Shown in pieces: positions 11,181 through 21,162 of a stretch of 64,000 bases of DNA. Where the stretch lies: NCBI GenBank assembly GCA_024362935.1, contig JANCRA010000119.1:1139001-1203000 (forward strand). The letters are read 5' to 3'. Under the pieces are notes generated by a model. It did not search any database. It saw nothing but the letters and a program-made list of their open reading frames with translations, and was not told the DNA's origin. The number at the start of each line of letters is the position of its first letter. Position 1 is the stretch's first letter. Made by a program: the position numbers and the translations under genes. This stretch comes from Setophaga petechia. Lineage: Eukaryota; Chordata; Aves; Passeriformes; Parulidae.

Positions 11181-11666
11181 TCAGCGATGCACTATGGAAG
11201 TGGCAATTGGCACCTGTTGTTCTTCTCCCGTCAGGCATCCTACTGCAGACGGATTCTCAGACAACCCAGGCAAGGTGTTTAATTGCTTGATACCCTCTGT
11301 CTTTACAGCTGCTATCCCAAATGCCCACTTGAGTCCTTTTGGGTCTTTGAAATACCCACTTTGAAGGTAGTCCATGCCCAAAATACATGGGGCCCCTGGG
11401 CCAGTCGCGATAGGATGTCTCTTCCACTCATTCCCAGTCAGGCTCACATCAGCTTCCACCAAAGTGAAATCCTGGGATCCCCCTGTCACACCAGCAATAG
11501 AAACAGACTCTGTCCCCACATATCTCGACGGAATTAATGTACATTGTGCACCAGTATCTACCAAAGCTTTATACTCTTGTGGTTCCGATGTGCCAGGCCA
11601 ACGAATCCACACAGACCAGAAAACACGATTTTCCCTGGCCTCTACCTGGCTAGAGGCAGGGTCCCT
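11181..11666 (-). CDS. pro: Aspartic protease of ERV A
   Basis: Retroviral aspartic protease, which would cut Gag and Gag-Pol during maturation. The active-site motif is ALVDTGAQCTLIPS and the flap/C-terminal landmark is PCILGMDYLQ. The reading continues in frame from gag through a UAG (11667-11669) and enters pol after two TGA codons that interrupt IVHR/QYRT and HKMI/ELES. In element B the matching positions code arginine (CGG, CGT), consistent with CGA-to-TGA decay in A. A downstream Met at 11612 exists but the natural product is probably a readthrough fusion. Confidence 0.88.
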   Translation of the reverse strand, partial: RDPASSQVEARENRVFWSVWIRWPGTSEPQEYKALVDTGAQCTLIPSRYVGTESVSIAGVTGGSQDFTLVEADVSLTGNEWKRHPIATGPGAPCILGMDYLQSGYFKDPKGLKWAFGIAAVKTEGIKQLNTLPGLSENPSAVGCLTGEEQQVPIATSIVHR

Positions 11667-11669
11667 CTA
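11638..11669 (-). promoter_or_regulatory. Candidate stop-codon readthrough signal between gag and pro (A)
   Basis: In viral sense the amber codon UAG (11667-11669) ends gag. Then come 9 nt and a perfect 7-bp stem with a 6-nt loop (GCCTCTA/TAGAGGC, 11638-11657). Gag and pro share one frame. Element B has the same stop, the same 9-nt spacing and the same stem with one loop change at 44850-44881. The layout matches readthrough stimulators; function is inferred. Confidence 0.6.
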
Positions 11670-13633
11670 AGCCTGGCTATTCTTCTTTCCCTGGGCATAT
11701 GTCTTGGATGTTCCTTCAAGGGGATCGGACATGTCATCATCATACCTGACAGTTTGGCTATGGGCAACTGGAGCTGCTTTCCTTTTGGTGGCTTCCTTCA
11801 ATTCACGCACCCGTCGTGCCAGAACAGCAGTAGGTTTTCCATCCCACCTCCTCATGTTTTCTCCACAATCACGTAGGTAGAACCACAGCTCATTTCGTGG
11901 GGTATACCATCTCTCACCACCTGGGAAATGTCTGCCTTGGATACCAGAACCTCTGATCTGTACTGCTGAGATTTGGAGAAGGTCTTCTTTAATCTCCTCT
12001 CTGAGCTTCTTATGATTCTCCTCTATCTTATCCTGTAATTCCTGCAGACGTGTTTCCACTGCTGAGATTCTGGCCTGTGTTGGGCCATGCACAGCATCTG
12101 CATATGCTCGGAGCTTCCTTGCCATATCAAGCACGGTCTCTTCCCTCTCATCCCTCTTCATTATGGCTAAGGCAGAAGCATATTCATGTGGCCCAAGTCA
12201 CACAAGTTTTCGCCACATCACAGACGTGCATGGTACCAAGTCTGGGTTCTTAGTTGTCATGTCATCTGAGAAGATAATCTCTGCCACTGCCATTTCTCTC
12301 AGGCGTTGGATCCCTTGCTCTATGGTCTTCCACTGAGTTTGTTGCATATAAAGATCATCTGCACACAGGTATCTTTGTGCAACACTGCCCAAGACCTGTG
12401 ACCAGAGGCTGTGTGGATTAGCCCCCCTCATCATTCCTTGGTCGATTACAGGGTCCTGTGACAGGGACCCCAAATGCCTCGCTTCAGTGCCATCCAGAAT
12501 TGTAGCCTCGCCTGCAGCATCCCAGAGACGAACTAACCAACTAATTACATCAGGTCGTCAGGTGTAATCCTTCCATAATCCACGGAGGTCCTTCAGGGAA
12601 AAGGACTCAATATTTGCCTCTGATCTTGCACCTTCTGCTTTGACTCCTGATTTTATGTCAGGAGGCATTGAGGTTCCTTCTTCTGCATCATCACCATCAT
12701 CATCATGCACTGGTCGATTGGTTTTTTCCATGCATTTCCCACTTCTAGTACTGGTAGCAACAGCCATTTGTTTAGTTGCCAGCTTAGGCTCACTATCTGG
12801 TTTGGCTGCTGGCTTCAAGCCTGGGGTGTTTTCTACAGCCTGAGTGACTGGGCTAGCTGATTTATCTCCCTGCCCCCCTGCCTCTGTCTGCTGCCCTACA
12901 GTATCTAGCAGTGTGCGATAAGCATAGGCCAGGGCCCAGCTCACTGCAATGATCTTTCTCTCCTTAGGCTCATGCTGGTACTTCTCTTTCAGATATCTCC
13001 CCACCTCAACTGGGTTCTGAATTTGTTCATGGGGAAAGTCCCAGACTACAGGGTCAGAGAATTCCTTCAGGATTTGGCCCATATCCTCCCATTTTCCACA
13101 CCACTTGGGATTTTCCACACTGGGGTCTACTCCTGAGTCAGGGGTCTCATCAGCCCGTCTAGAAATCTCAGCCCTCATTCTAGAGAAGCAGCAGGCTGTA
13201 TAAAGGAAGGTTACCAGATTGAATACCAGAAAGATGGTTTCTTTAACATTGAGAGGAAACTGAACATCCTTCACTAGTAATGCAACCGATTCATAGGAGA
13301 AGAAGGAAAGCAAAGGTTGAAAAACTTCATTCCCTGCTGCTCCTCCTCCAACAAACTGGATGCATAACCATAGCCAGGAACCATCCATACCTGGAGCAGA
13401 CCCCAGCATGTTTACAAACTTCTTACAAATCATTGCCACCAAGCCCAGTATGATAGCTGTTCTGGTCACTGCCCCTCTGCTACAAAAACTATGTATTAAG
13501 ATCAATACTAGAACTATTTCTGGATAAGAAAATAAAATCTAGGGACCACAAAAGTATTAAGATCTCAGAAAACCCGAGGGACCAGATATACACGCAAGCC
13601 TTCACCCCAATAGACATTATGAGTTTAGAAACC
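11667..13633 (-). pseudogene. gag: Gag of ERV A, interrupted
   Basis: Structural polyprotein remnant of about 650 codons, beginning at MVSKLIMSIGV just after the leader. The N-terminal part has hydrophobic segments (TAIILGLVAMI, ETIFLVFNLVTFLYTA), then an acidic middle, then capsid-like sequence (ALAYAYRTLLDTVGQQ; HSLWSQVLGSVAQRYL; QTQWKTIEQGIQ) and a coiled-coil-like stretch (ARISAVETRLQELQDKIEENHKKLREEI). No CCHC zinc knuckle is visible, as in other ERV-L Gags. Breaks: a frameshift near 13500, and TGA after KDYT near 12558 and after RKLV at 12198-12200. It ends at the UAG at 11667. Confidence 0.85.
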
Positions 13634-13719
13634 ATGGCTATCGGCTGATTTAAACAAACACAGAGTAATGGCAACCAAAATGCAGTCAAAACAGGTTTTT
13701 TTCCACTCTCTCTCGAACC

Positions 13720-13737
13720 CTTGTGCGTTGGGCGCCA
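13720..13737 (-). other. Primer-binding site of provirus A (tRNA-Lys-like)
   Basis: On the minus strand, six bases after the 5' LTR, the sequence reads TGGCGCCCAACG. The first twelve bases match the primer site complementary to the 3' end of lysine tRNA (the Lys1,2 type). Confidence 0.75.
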
Positions 13738-13743
13738 AGATTT

Positions 13744-14371
13744 TGTACCGGTTTAGGGCAGATTTGGTAGAGGATTTCCAAAGGAGGGCCTCTCCAGAAA
13801 ACAAACCCACACGGCCCTTCCCCCCTCAACTGGTTCAGGAAAAAAAAATTTCCTCGGAGAGAAGTGGAAAGAACCTGTTTATTTGACAGGCACAGCACCC
13901 CCCAGCACACAAAATGAACAATACCGGATGACACTGCTCTGAAAAAGATGACAAATTCAGACAGTCTCTCTCTCGGGGGTGGGATGGTTGCTCTGTCCTC
14001 AGTCCCTCCGGCGCTGGGGCAGCTGCTGCAGCCACAAGGTGTGAACTTTCGGTGTTTCCCAGGTCCCAGTCCGGAGCAGGTTCGGGATGGTCAGAGAAAA
14101 AAAGGAGAAACAGTCCAGGAAGAAATTTGGACTGTTTAGCTAAACTAGCTAGGAGCCAAAGCAAGCAGGAGCGAAGCAAGCAAGAGCAAGCGAGCGAGAG
14201 AGAAAGAGAGAAAACCAAAGCAGCAAAAGCCCAAAACCTCTCTGTCCCAGCCAGGCTGATAAGAAAACCAAAACAAAACTTTCACTCTTCAGGGCCACTC
14301 TTAAAGGTACAGAACATAATATCCAACATTGACAGAACACATGAATGGGGATACAACGTCACCCCAGGACA
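13744..14371 (-). repeat. 5' LTR of provirus A
   Basis: 628 bp, TG...CA ends, promoter side of the minus-strand provirus. Followed on the right by the CTCAG target duplication at 14372-14376. One base longer than the 3' LTR, because of a C insertion in the CAGCACCCCCCAGC stretch. Confidence 0.95.
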
Positions 14372-15009
14372 CTCAGATATACGGAATTTTGGGGACAGAA
14401 TCCCAATTTTAGCCCATGAGCACCTGGATGAGAAGGCCAGTTCTTTCCCATAGGAAGAAAAGCACAGAGCCCCACTGTTTCCAGGGCAGATTAGAGGTGA
14501 CCACCAGAGGCCAAGTTGAGCCAGGCAGGTCTGTCCTGGCAGCTTTTGTCTGGGAGAAACCCTTGCATATAGGGAATTTTGGAGAAGTACCAATTTTGGC
14601 CATGGGTGCCTGGACAGGAGAGATGGTTCTTTTCCATAGAAGGGAAAACCCAGAGCCCCAGTGTTTCAGAGACATATGAGAACAGACCTTCAACATGCCG
14701 AGGTCAGTTGAGCCAGTCACCCAAGCCAACCAGATCTGTTCCCTGTTCCCTTGGATCCCTAAAGCCCCACAGTGTCACAATGGTGGCGTCATACTGTAGC
14801 CTTGGTACCACAAGGCCCTGCTGTGTCACAATGGCCCCTTGTTTCCATGGGGGCCTGCAGTGTCACACTGTCCCCTTGCTTCCATTGGGCCCTGTAGCAT
14901 CACAATTGTCCCCACTTGCTTCCACGAGGCCTTGCTCTGATACAATGGAGTTGTGGCTCCATGAGGTTCCAAGTGTCACAGCTGGATCCTTGGTTCTGTG
15001 CGCCTCTGC
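14372..15009. repeat. Tandem repeat block, right side of provirus A
   Basis: Continues the 210-bp-type units seen left of the provirus (TATAGGGAATTTTGGAG, GAGGTGACCACCAGAGG, CATAGAAGGGAAAACC) and then a CACAATGG-core minisatellite at about 14770-14990. A 12-15 base junction (TCTCAGATATACGG) restores the unit if the provirus is removed. Confidence 0.75.
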
Positions 15010-15340
15010 TGTCACCAAATGTCCAAAATGTCAGAGTAAGACTCCTTAACACTAATTTGGTGTTTAAGAGAGCATCATTTATTCAGGCCTGAGGTCCAGC
15101 ACGTGATAACTCCTCACATGGAGATATGATTCAACAAGTGTTATCACTTATATACAGCCACTATGTGTATATTAAAATTTACCCATTTCCATAAAACCCA
15201 CCCCAAGTTCTCAGATTCAGTCCTTGCTTTTTCTATCACTGCATTCTTGTTCCAGATGTCTTCATCTTCTCTTCCAACCATCCTTGCTGGGAAAGCAGCC
15301 CCTGCATGCCTTGTTCCTGTGCTAAAAGCTTGCAGGCACA
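15010..15340 (-). mobile_element. Solo LTR-like element
   Basis: Begins near TGTCACCAAATG/TGTCCAAAATG and ends near TGCAGGCACA, giving TG...CA limits. A minus-strand AATAAA is present in GGCCTGAATAAATGATG (about 15085). No viral gene is attached. Boundaries and family are uncertain. Confidence 0.5.
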
Positions 15341-16009
15341 GTAAAAATTAATTAACCCTTTCGATAATAAGCCCAAGGCTTTGTGTGGGCAGGCAGAGGC
15401 AGGCAGGAGGCAGAGCTGTCAGCAAAGGAAGGGCCCAGCCAGGTGGGGCAGCCGGGGGATGCCGACAGCCTGCAGGGACAGAGGCGCAGGGCAGGGACAC
15501 CGTGGGACAGCCTGGGCTGCACAGGGCACAGGGATGGGCAGCAGCTGCAAGACAGCCCTGACAGAGCCAACTCCTGTAGCACTTTGGCCATGGCTGCTGG
15601 CCCTGGAGCCAGAAGGGACAAGTGACCCTTACAGGCCTGGGGCCTCATTGCCTCCCTGTCCCTGCTCAGCAGCCTGGCAGGGGCTGCCTCATGCTCCTGC
15701 CCTTGGCATTGCCCATCCCCACATGCCAGTGCCCATCCCGGGAAGAGCCCTGAGCAATGAGGGAGGGACAGGATCTGCCTGGCCAGGGGCTGAGGCTCAG
15801 GTCTTGGACCTTTGCATTCCTGAAACACATCCAGGTGTGCTCAGCACAGAGACACTTTTCCCTTGCTTGTCTCCAGCTGTCATCACTGCCTGCAGTGTTC
15901 TGCTCTAGCTGGAACCTGGGGACACCTTCTCAGTTGCGTCCCTTACAGGGATCTCTTCAAAATACAAGAAACTTCAGTGTTTCAATGGAATTGAGTTCTT
16001 GAGGGTTCT
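15341..16009. other. No recognised gene; GC-rich
   Basis: CAG/GGCAG-rich sequence with frames on both strands. Neither shows a domain, splice pair or repeat identity that I can name. Confidence 0.35.
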
Positions 16010-16360
16010 GTGGCATCACAGAGCTGGCTGTGACATCACAGAGTAGGGTGTGAGGCCATGGAGCAGAGTCTGCCATCATAGAGTGTGGCTCTGTGGCATC
16101 AGAGAGTGGGTTGTGACATCACCTGGTGGCTGTGTAACATCACAGAGCAGGCTGTGACATCACAGAACAGATTGTGACATCATAGGGTGACTTTGTGTCA
16201 TCAGTCTTCTGTGACATCACAGCACTGCTGATGACATCACAAAGTGACATAGAGAGGGCTCTGTGACATCACAGGAGGCTGTGTGACGTCACAGGGGCAG
16301 TGTGACATCACAGAGATGGCTGTGTGACATCACAGGGGCTGTGTGAGCTCACTGGGGAGG
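16010..16360. repeat. TGACATCA-containing minisatellite, copy 2
   Basis: About twelve degenerate units of 25-30 bp on the pattern GCTGTGACATCACAGAG. One unit near 16285 holds a perfect CRE palindrome, TGACGTCA. Same family as 3170-3450. Confidence 0.75.
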
Positions 16361-16679
16361 TCACTCTGCCCCAGCCCTCCTCACAGCTCCTCCCAGAGCA
16401 GTCCAACCCTGCTCGTGCACAGCGGGGTCCCCTGTCCCCCCGGGTCCCCCCGGCCCTGCAGCCTCCCCCAGAGGATGTTCCACGAGATCGACCCCAGAGC
16501 CTGACACGGGGACAGGGGCCGGGGCCCTGGGGATGGCACAGGGGGACAGGAACCCCCTGGCAGCGTCCCCATGTCCCCCAGGGCCAGAGCCTGGGCCAGG
16601 GCTCCTTCACCCTGTTACCAACGAGGGCTTGAGAGCGCTGAAAAAATCCCCAGCAAGGGAGCAGCAAAAACCAGATTGA
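16361..16679. other. Block duplicated at 3451-3640
   Basis: Paralogue of the left-hand block: CACTCTGCCCCAGC, GAGCAGTCCAA, GTTCCACGAGATCGACC and CCAGAGCCTGACACGG all have counterparts there. Always directly after the TGACATCA array. Function unknown. Confidence 0.4.
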
Positions 16680-17845
16680 ATATCAAGGGACAGCAGCACA
16701 AAGTTCCTTGGCAAGAGTCACTCTGCTCCTGACTGGACACTTCAGGCACACCAGGGAAACAAAACAACAACAAAACAAAACAGAATCCAGGCAGTCACAC
16801 CAGAAATTCACCAAGAACTGTCCCTCTGTGTGTGTGTGTGTGTGACAAAAGGACAGTGAGGGCAAGGATAAAAGGAATACGGCCTAAAAGCTTAACAGAG
16901 CTCAAACTTAACAGGACTTAACTTGTACCTTAACCTTAACTGATACCCTCAACTTCACAATTTAGCAAAAGGGCAGGGTACCTTAACCTTAACTGATACT
17001 TTCAATTTCACAGTTTAGCAAAAGGGCAGGGCGTAACAGCATTTAACCTAACTTAAACCTATGACTTTGCAATTTAACAGAGGAATAACACTTAACAATA
17101 TTTAACTTAGCTTATAACTTATATTAAAGGTAAAAACTTAGCAACTAAGAACAACTCTTAGCAGCATTTAACTTCACTTAGACCTTGTGATTTAACCTTA
17201 CTTACAGGCCTGACTGACTCAGCTATCCAAGGCACACAAGCCCCTCAGAGAGCAGCATTTCTGCCACATTTCCCCAGCACAGGCACTCCTGTGTGCACAT
17301 GGACACCAAGAGTCAGTGCAAGACACCTGTGAGAAATTCCCCTGAGGGCAGGGAATGCTTCCTGTGGATCCTTTGGCCTCACCCCAGCGGGCAAAGGGCT
17401 GAGCCTGGAGGAGTGGGGGGATCGGCTCAGGCTCTGTCGTTGTTGGGGATCCCCGAGTGCAGCAAACGGGAGAGTTCCCGGCTGGGAGAGGCCCCACTCA
17501 GAGGGAGTCGCTGGCCCAGGAGAGCTCCAAGGGCTCCTTCTGGAGCACTGTGTGCAGGACCCCAAGAGAGGGGCTTCAGTCCCAGCAATGGTTCATCCTG
17601 GCCGCACTTGGCAAAACCAGCTTTCTTTGGCAGTGTGAGAACAGGGATGTTGTGCCACGGAGGGAACAGAAACAGTTCCCAGGGCTGCTGCTAAAGGAAG
17701 CAGGAGCTGGTTGTGCAGCAGCAGTGCCTGGAGCAGACAGTGTTTGTGATGAGCTGCAGAGGAGCTGAGCCCAGGGGCTGTTGGCCAAGGCCGAGGCCCA
17801 AGGAGCATTTCTCAGCAGGCAGAGCGGCCTGAGAAGGGGGATAAT
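16680..17845. repeat. LTR-like repetitive tract with a 54-bp tandem duplication
   Basis: Holds a (TG)9-type run near 16828-16846, then TTAAC-rich sequence with two adjacent copies of a 54-bp unit starting TACCTTAACCTTAACTGATAC at 16925 and 16979. A GC-rich stretch follows (GGAGAGTTCCCGGCTGGGAG, CTGGCCCAGGAGAGCTCC). The composition and step from AT- to GC-rich suggest a long LTR; I cannot fix its ends. Confidence 0.4.
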
Positions 17846-18177
17846 TCACTCTCTCAGTGAGCTCCCAGTATTTCCAAGTCTGTGCTCCAAGTGCTGTTCC
17901 CAGCCCTGATCCGGGGGGATGGGAATGTCCCACTCCCTTGCCAGGGCAGGGTCACACCTGAGCCAGGTGTGCAGGGCAGGACCTTGCCCTGACCCCAAGC
18001 ACTGTCCCAGCTGCAGGATCTGCTTCCCATTGACCTCCTCCTCCTGTGGCTCCAAGCCCAGCTTGATGCTGAACAAAGGGGCTGGGCCAGGGTCATCCAC
18101 TGGCAGGGGCTGCTCATCCCCTCCCTCTGCCACCTCACCAAATTCCCTCTCAAGCAGCAGGAACTGAGGCAGGAGCC
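17846..18177 (-). CDS. Candidate terminal coding exon, unidentified protein
   Basis: On the minus strand a strong acceptor (CCCCCTTGTTCCTCCCGTCAG) precedes an open frame of about 110 codons that runs to a TGA at 17846-17848. It starts LLPQFLLLEREFGEVAEG, continues PLPVDDPGPAPLFSIKLGLE and ends LRCDPALAREWDIPIPPDQGW.. then SSLRE. Composition is mixed and not repetitive, unlike neighbouring frames, and acidic/aromatic residues are spread as in real protein. No upstream exon or polyadenylation signal was confirmed. I do not recognise the family. It may be a real 3' exon, or an old retrocopy fragment. Confidence 0.4.
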
Positions 18178-19208
18178 CTGACGGGAGGAACAAGGGGGTG
18201 ACACTGGCATGGGGTGGGGGGGGTCACACACAGCCCCTGGGGATCCCCCCTCACTCCCAGGGTGCCAGGAAGACAAACCCCTACATGGAGCCCCTGTCCC
18301 CCAGCAGCACCTTGTGGGCAGGGTCTGGGGGCAGCTCTGGGGGTCTGGGGGGGGTCACAGCTGCCCTAAAACCCCCTCCCAGCCCCACAGCCACTCCAGC
18401 TCCATCAAACCACCCCACAGATCCCTGCTGCCCCCCCACACCCCAAACAACTCTGTACAATAGAAACGGCCCCAAGATCCATCAAAACTCTTTTCCACCT
18501 CCCCCAGGACCCATCCAAGTTCTCTCCAAGCACACAGCCCTTCCAGAACTCCCAAAACTCTCCCACAGACCCCTCCAAAGCCCCCTTAACCGCTTCCCAG
18601 CACCACAAATGGAGCCAAGGGCCACCAAAACCCCTTCCAATCCTCTCAGGATCCCCTAAATTCTTTCCCAGCCCCTCATGGCACTGACCAGGAGACGTTT
18701 GTGGACAGGAACATCCACAGCTGGGAGCAGCTCAGGCACTTCAGCAGCATTTTAGGCACTTCCATCCCTTTCGGCTCTTCCCAGGGGCTTAGAGATATTA
18801 GAGGATGGACTATAGAGAGGGATGAGGGATGCCAAGAGTGGGATTTTGGGCACAGGCTGTTTCTCCTGCCTGAGTCCACCCCTAGAAGTCACCGCGTGTC
18901 TGATGTCCATAAAAACCTCCAGACCATCAAGATTCAGCCACCCTCAAAAAAAACCCCAAACCACCAAGATTCAGCAAGAAAACACCCAAGGAGTTCCTCT
19001 CTCTGGTCTCTCTACTTTGGGGTTCAGAGTCTCCCTCCTGTCTGGGCTTCTGCAGCTCCAGTGTGTATTGGTGTCCCATCTCTCCGGGCTGCTGGGGCTT
19101 CTGGCAATCCCAGAAGTTCCTTCCCTGGGCTCCCCAGGTGGTGTCAGAGGGGCTCCAGGGGTGCTGCCTGGGCGGGATCCCCAGTTCAGGGCTCACGGTA
19201 TCCAAGGG
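18178..19208. other. No intact gene; possible zinc-finger-gene-like flank
   Basis: 18200-18670 is C-rich low-complexity sequence. 18880-19200 resembles the intron of the zinc-finger pseudogene at 56240-56480 (AAGTCACCG, ACCAAGATTCAGCC, CTGGGGCTTCTGGCAATCCC), so it may be a relic of another member. No coding exon could be set. Confidence 0.35.
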
Positions 19209-19837
19209 TGAAAAACGTCAATCACTTATTTTTAAAATTTTAGAAGTTTAATAGTAGTAAAATGGTTAGAAAAATAGTAATATAATTAGAGTAATAATAA
19301 TTTGGACAATTAGGATTTAGGACAATATGAGAAAACAGAAACAAAGAGTTACAGACATCCAGGTACCTTTTTCTGGGCAAAATAAGCCCAAAAAAGGACA
19401 CACATTAACAGAGGATTAACCCTTAAAAACAATAGCTTGTTGCATATTCATACACTTCATTCATGATACATAAATTCCATTCAAACACAGGATTCTGTCT
19501 GGTCAGTGCCAACTTCTTCCTCTGAATCCTAACAGTGTCTTCAAGCCTGAGGGAGGTGGGAAGAAGTTCGTTTCTTCTGATAAGAGAGCAATAAATTCTC
19601 TTTCTCTGAAAGATTTAGGTGTCCTGTGGCTGCTGCCTGGTGTGAGTACCTCATTCCTTTCTTAAAAAAATATTTCACATACATAGTTTCTACTTAAACC
19701 TTATGTTATAGCCTAAACTATATTTAACACACTACATAAAAAAATTAATACAGCATAACATGTTATTTCTAACATGACACTTATAATATTCATTTTAATA
19801 TCTGCAAAGAGCCAATCAAAAATATGCATTTTTCACA
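19209..19837 (-). mobile_element. Solo LTR, family X (full length)
   Basis: Reads on the minus strand from TGTGAAAAATGCATATTTTTG to GACGTTTTTCA, 629 bp. Landmarks are ATTGGCTCTTTGC, CACAGGACACCTAAATC, AGAGAATTTATTG, TGAATGGAATTTATG and GCTTATTTTGCCCAGAAAA. Partial copies in the opposite direction lie at 21891-22190, 22191-22425 and 27225-27632. Confidence 0.8.
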
Positions 19838-20180
19838 CCATGTGTCTCCCTTGTCCATGGTCCCACCATCTCCAGGGTGCCGGGGTTCCCCTATCCGGGC
19901 TCTCCGGGGTTCCCCTTATCAGGGTGTCCGACCCCGCAGGCTACAGAGGCTCCCCCAGCTCTGGTGCCCCCTCTCCGCTCTGCCAGCCCCAGCCCCGCCA
20001 GGCCCGGGCGATCCCCCAGGGCTCCGGGCTGATGATGCAGCGCCTACCCCGGGCAGCTCAACCCCCCCAGGGAGGGTCCCACGCACCCCCAGCCCAGCGC
20101 CGGGCTCTGCCAGCACCAACACCAGGACCCCCAAAATTCTGCCGGGCCGGAGCTGCCGAGGGGCACCCAGCCCTCGGCCC
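19838..20180. other. GC-rich block, no recognised gene
   Basis: CpG-containing, C-rich sequence with open frames on both strands. It is cut on the right by an LTR at 20181 and may once have joined the CpG-rich sequence at 21160-21890. No promoter or exon could be confirmed. Confidence 0.35.
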
Positions 20181-20597
20181 TGTTATAGACACATATTGCA
20201 ATATTGGCTTTGCGCAAACATTAACATGGATTTTATATGGGTGCTGTCAAAATAACTTTGTTATAAAGATACAGTTTTTATTTCTGCTGTTAATTATAAG
20301 CTTAGACATAATAGTGAAATAGCTGATATAAGTGTCCTTGTGTTAAAATGCCTGCTTGACTGGGATAACATCCAATGAACATGGGATGAAGACACCTGGT
20401 ACAAATGTGCAGCTATCAGCACTCACCATCTGAAGGCAGTGTGGGCAGCGGCCAAAACTGAAGGTTATGATAAAAATGGACCAAAACCACAACCAAGGCA
20501 TGCGCATGCTCTAAAAAGGTGGAACCAAGGAGGAGCCATGCTAAACAGCTCTTGGAATATGGAAACTAGTTTGGGAAAAAAGTTTACTATGCATAAG
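20181..20597 (+). mobile_element. LTR, truncated on the right by a second LTR
   Basis: Begins TGTTATAGACACATATTGC and runs through AATATTGGCTTTGCGC and CATCCAATGAACATGGG to TATGCATAAG, where the next LTR starts. No CA end of its own is present. Nested-insertion arrangement; orientation inferred. Confidence 0.65.
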
Positions 20598-20974
20598 TGT
20601 CACAGACATCTTTTATGAAAAATCCTTTCTTTAGGATTTTTCCTCTTGAGAAGCTGAGAGGCCTCAGGAACAAAATGTAAACAATGATTATCTGCGGCTG
20701 TGGAATGCAACAGGTGGATCCATGATTGGTCTCATGTGGTTGTTTCTAATTAATGGCCGATCACAGTCAGATGGCTTGGACTCCCTGTCCGAGACACAAG
20801 CCTTTGTTATCATTCTTTCTTTTGCTATTCTTAGCTAGCCTTCTAATGAAATCCTTTCTTCCATTCTTTTAGTATAGTTTTAATATGTCATAAAATAATA
20901 AATCAAGCCTTCTGAAACATGGAGTCAGATCCTCATCTCTTCCCTCATCCTCGGACACCTGTGAACAGAGTCAC
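20598..20974 (+). mobile_element. Solo LTR nested in the previous LTR
   Basis: 377 bp, TGTCACAGACATC to GAACAGAGTCACA, with inverted TGTCACA/ similar ends. AATAAA occurs in AAAATAATAAATCAAGCC near 20897, in plus orientation. No clear target duplication remains. Confidence 0.75.
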
Positions 20975-21162
20975 AGTCAGACTAAACAGCAAGCTACAGA
21001 TGCACATTTCACCTCAATCCAAACGGATTTCTACTCTGGAAAATTCCCCCTCTGCCTCAGAGCCTCCTCCCCAAGCTGGGTCCCAGCCTGGCCTGAGCAC
21101 TCGATGCCAGCAGTGGGAAAAGCTGCACTGCCGGAGGGATCGGGGGCTGGCCGGGCCTCAGA

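Larger units (their letters stand above)
7513..14371 (-). mobile_element. Endogenous retrovirus A: ERV-L-like provirus, near complete
   Basis: Two LTRs of 627 and 628 bp flank gag, pro and pol on the minus strand. Both LTRs start TGTACCGG and end CCCCAGGACA. The host repeat target CTCAG is duplicated at 7508-7512 and 14372-14376. A 5-bp duplication, absence of env, a Gag without CCHC knuckles and the ERV-L style of RT (LPQGW, YIDD) place it in the ERV-L/class III group. By eye the LTRs differ at about six bases and one indel, near 1 percent, so insertion is recent. The primer-binding site is lysine-tRNA-like, which is unusual for ERV-L. Pol remains open from mid-RT-start to its end; gag and the pro-pol junction carry stops, so the copy is defective as it stands. 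Confidence 0.93.
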
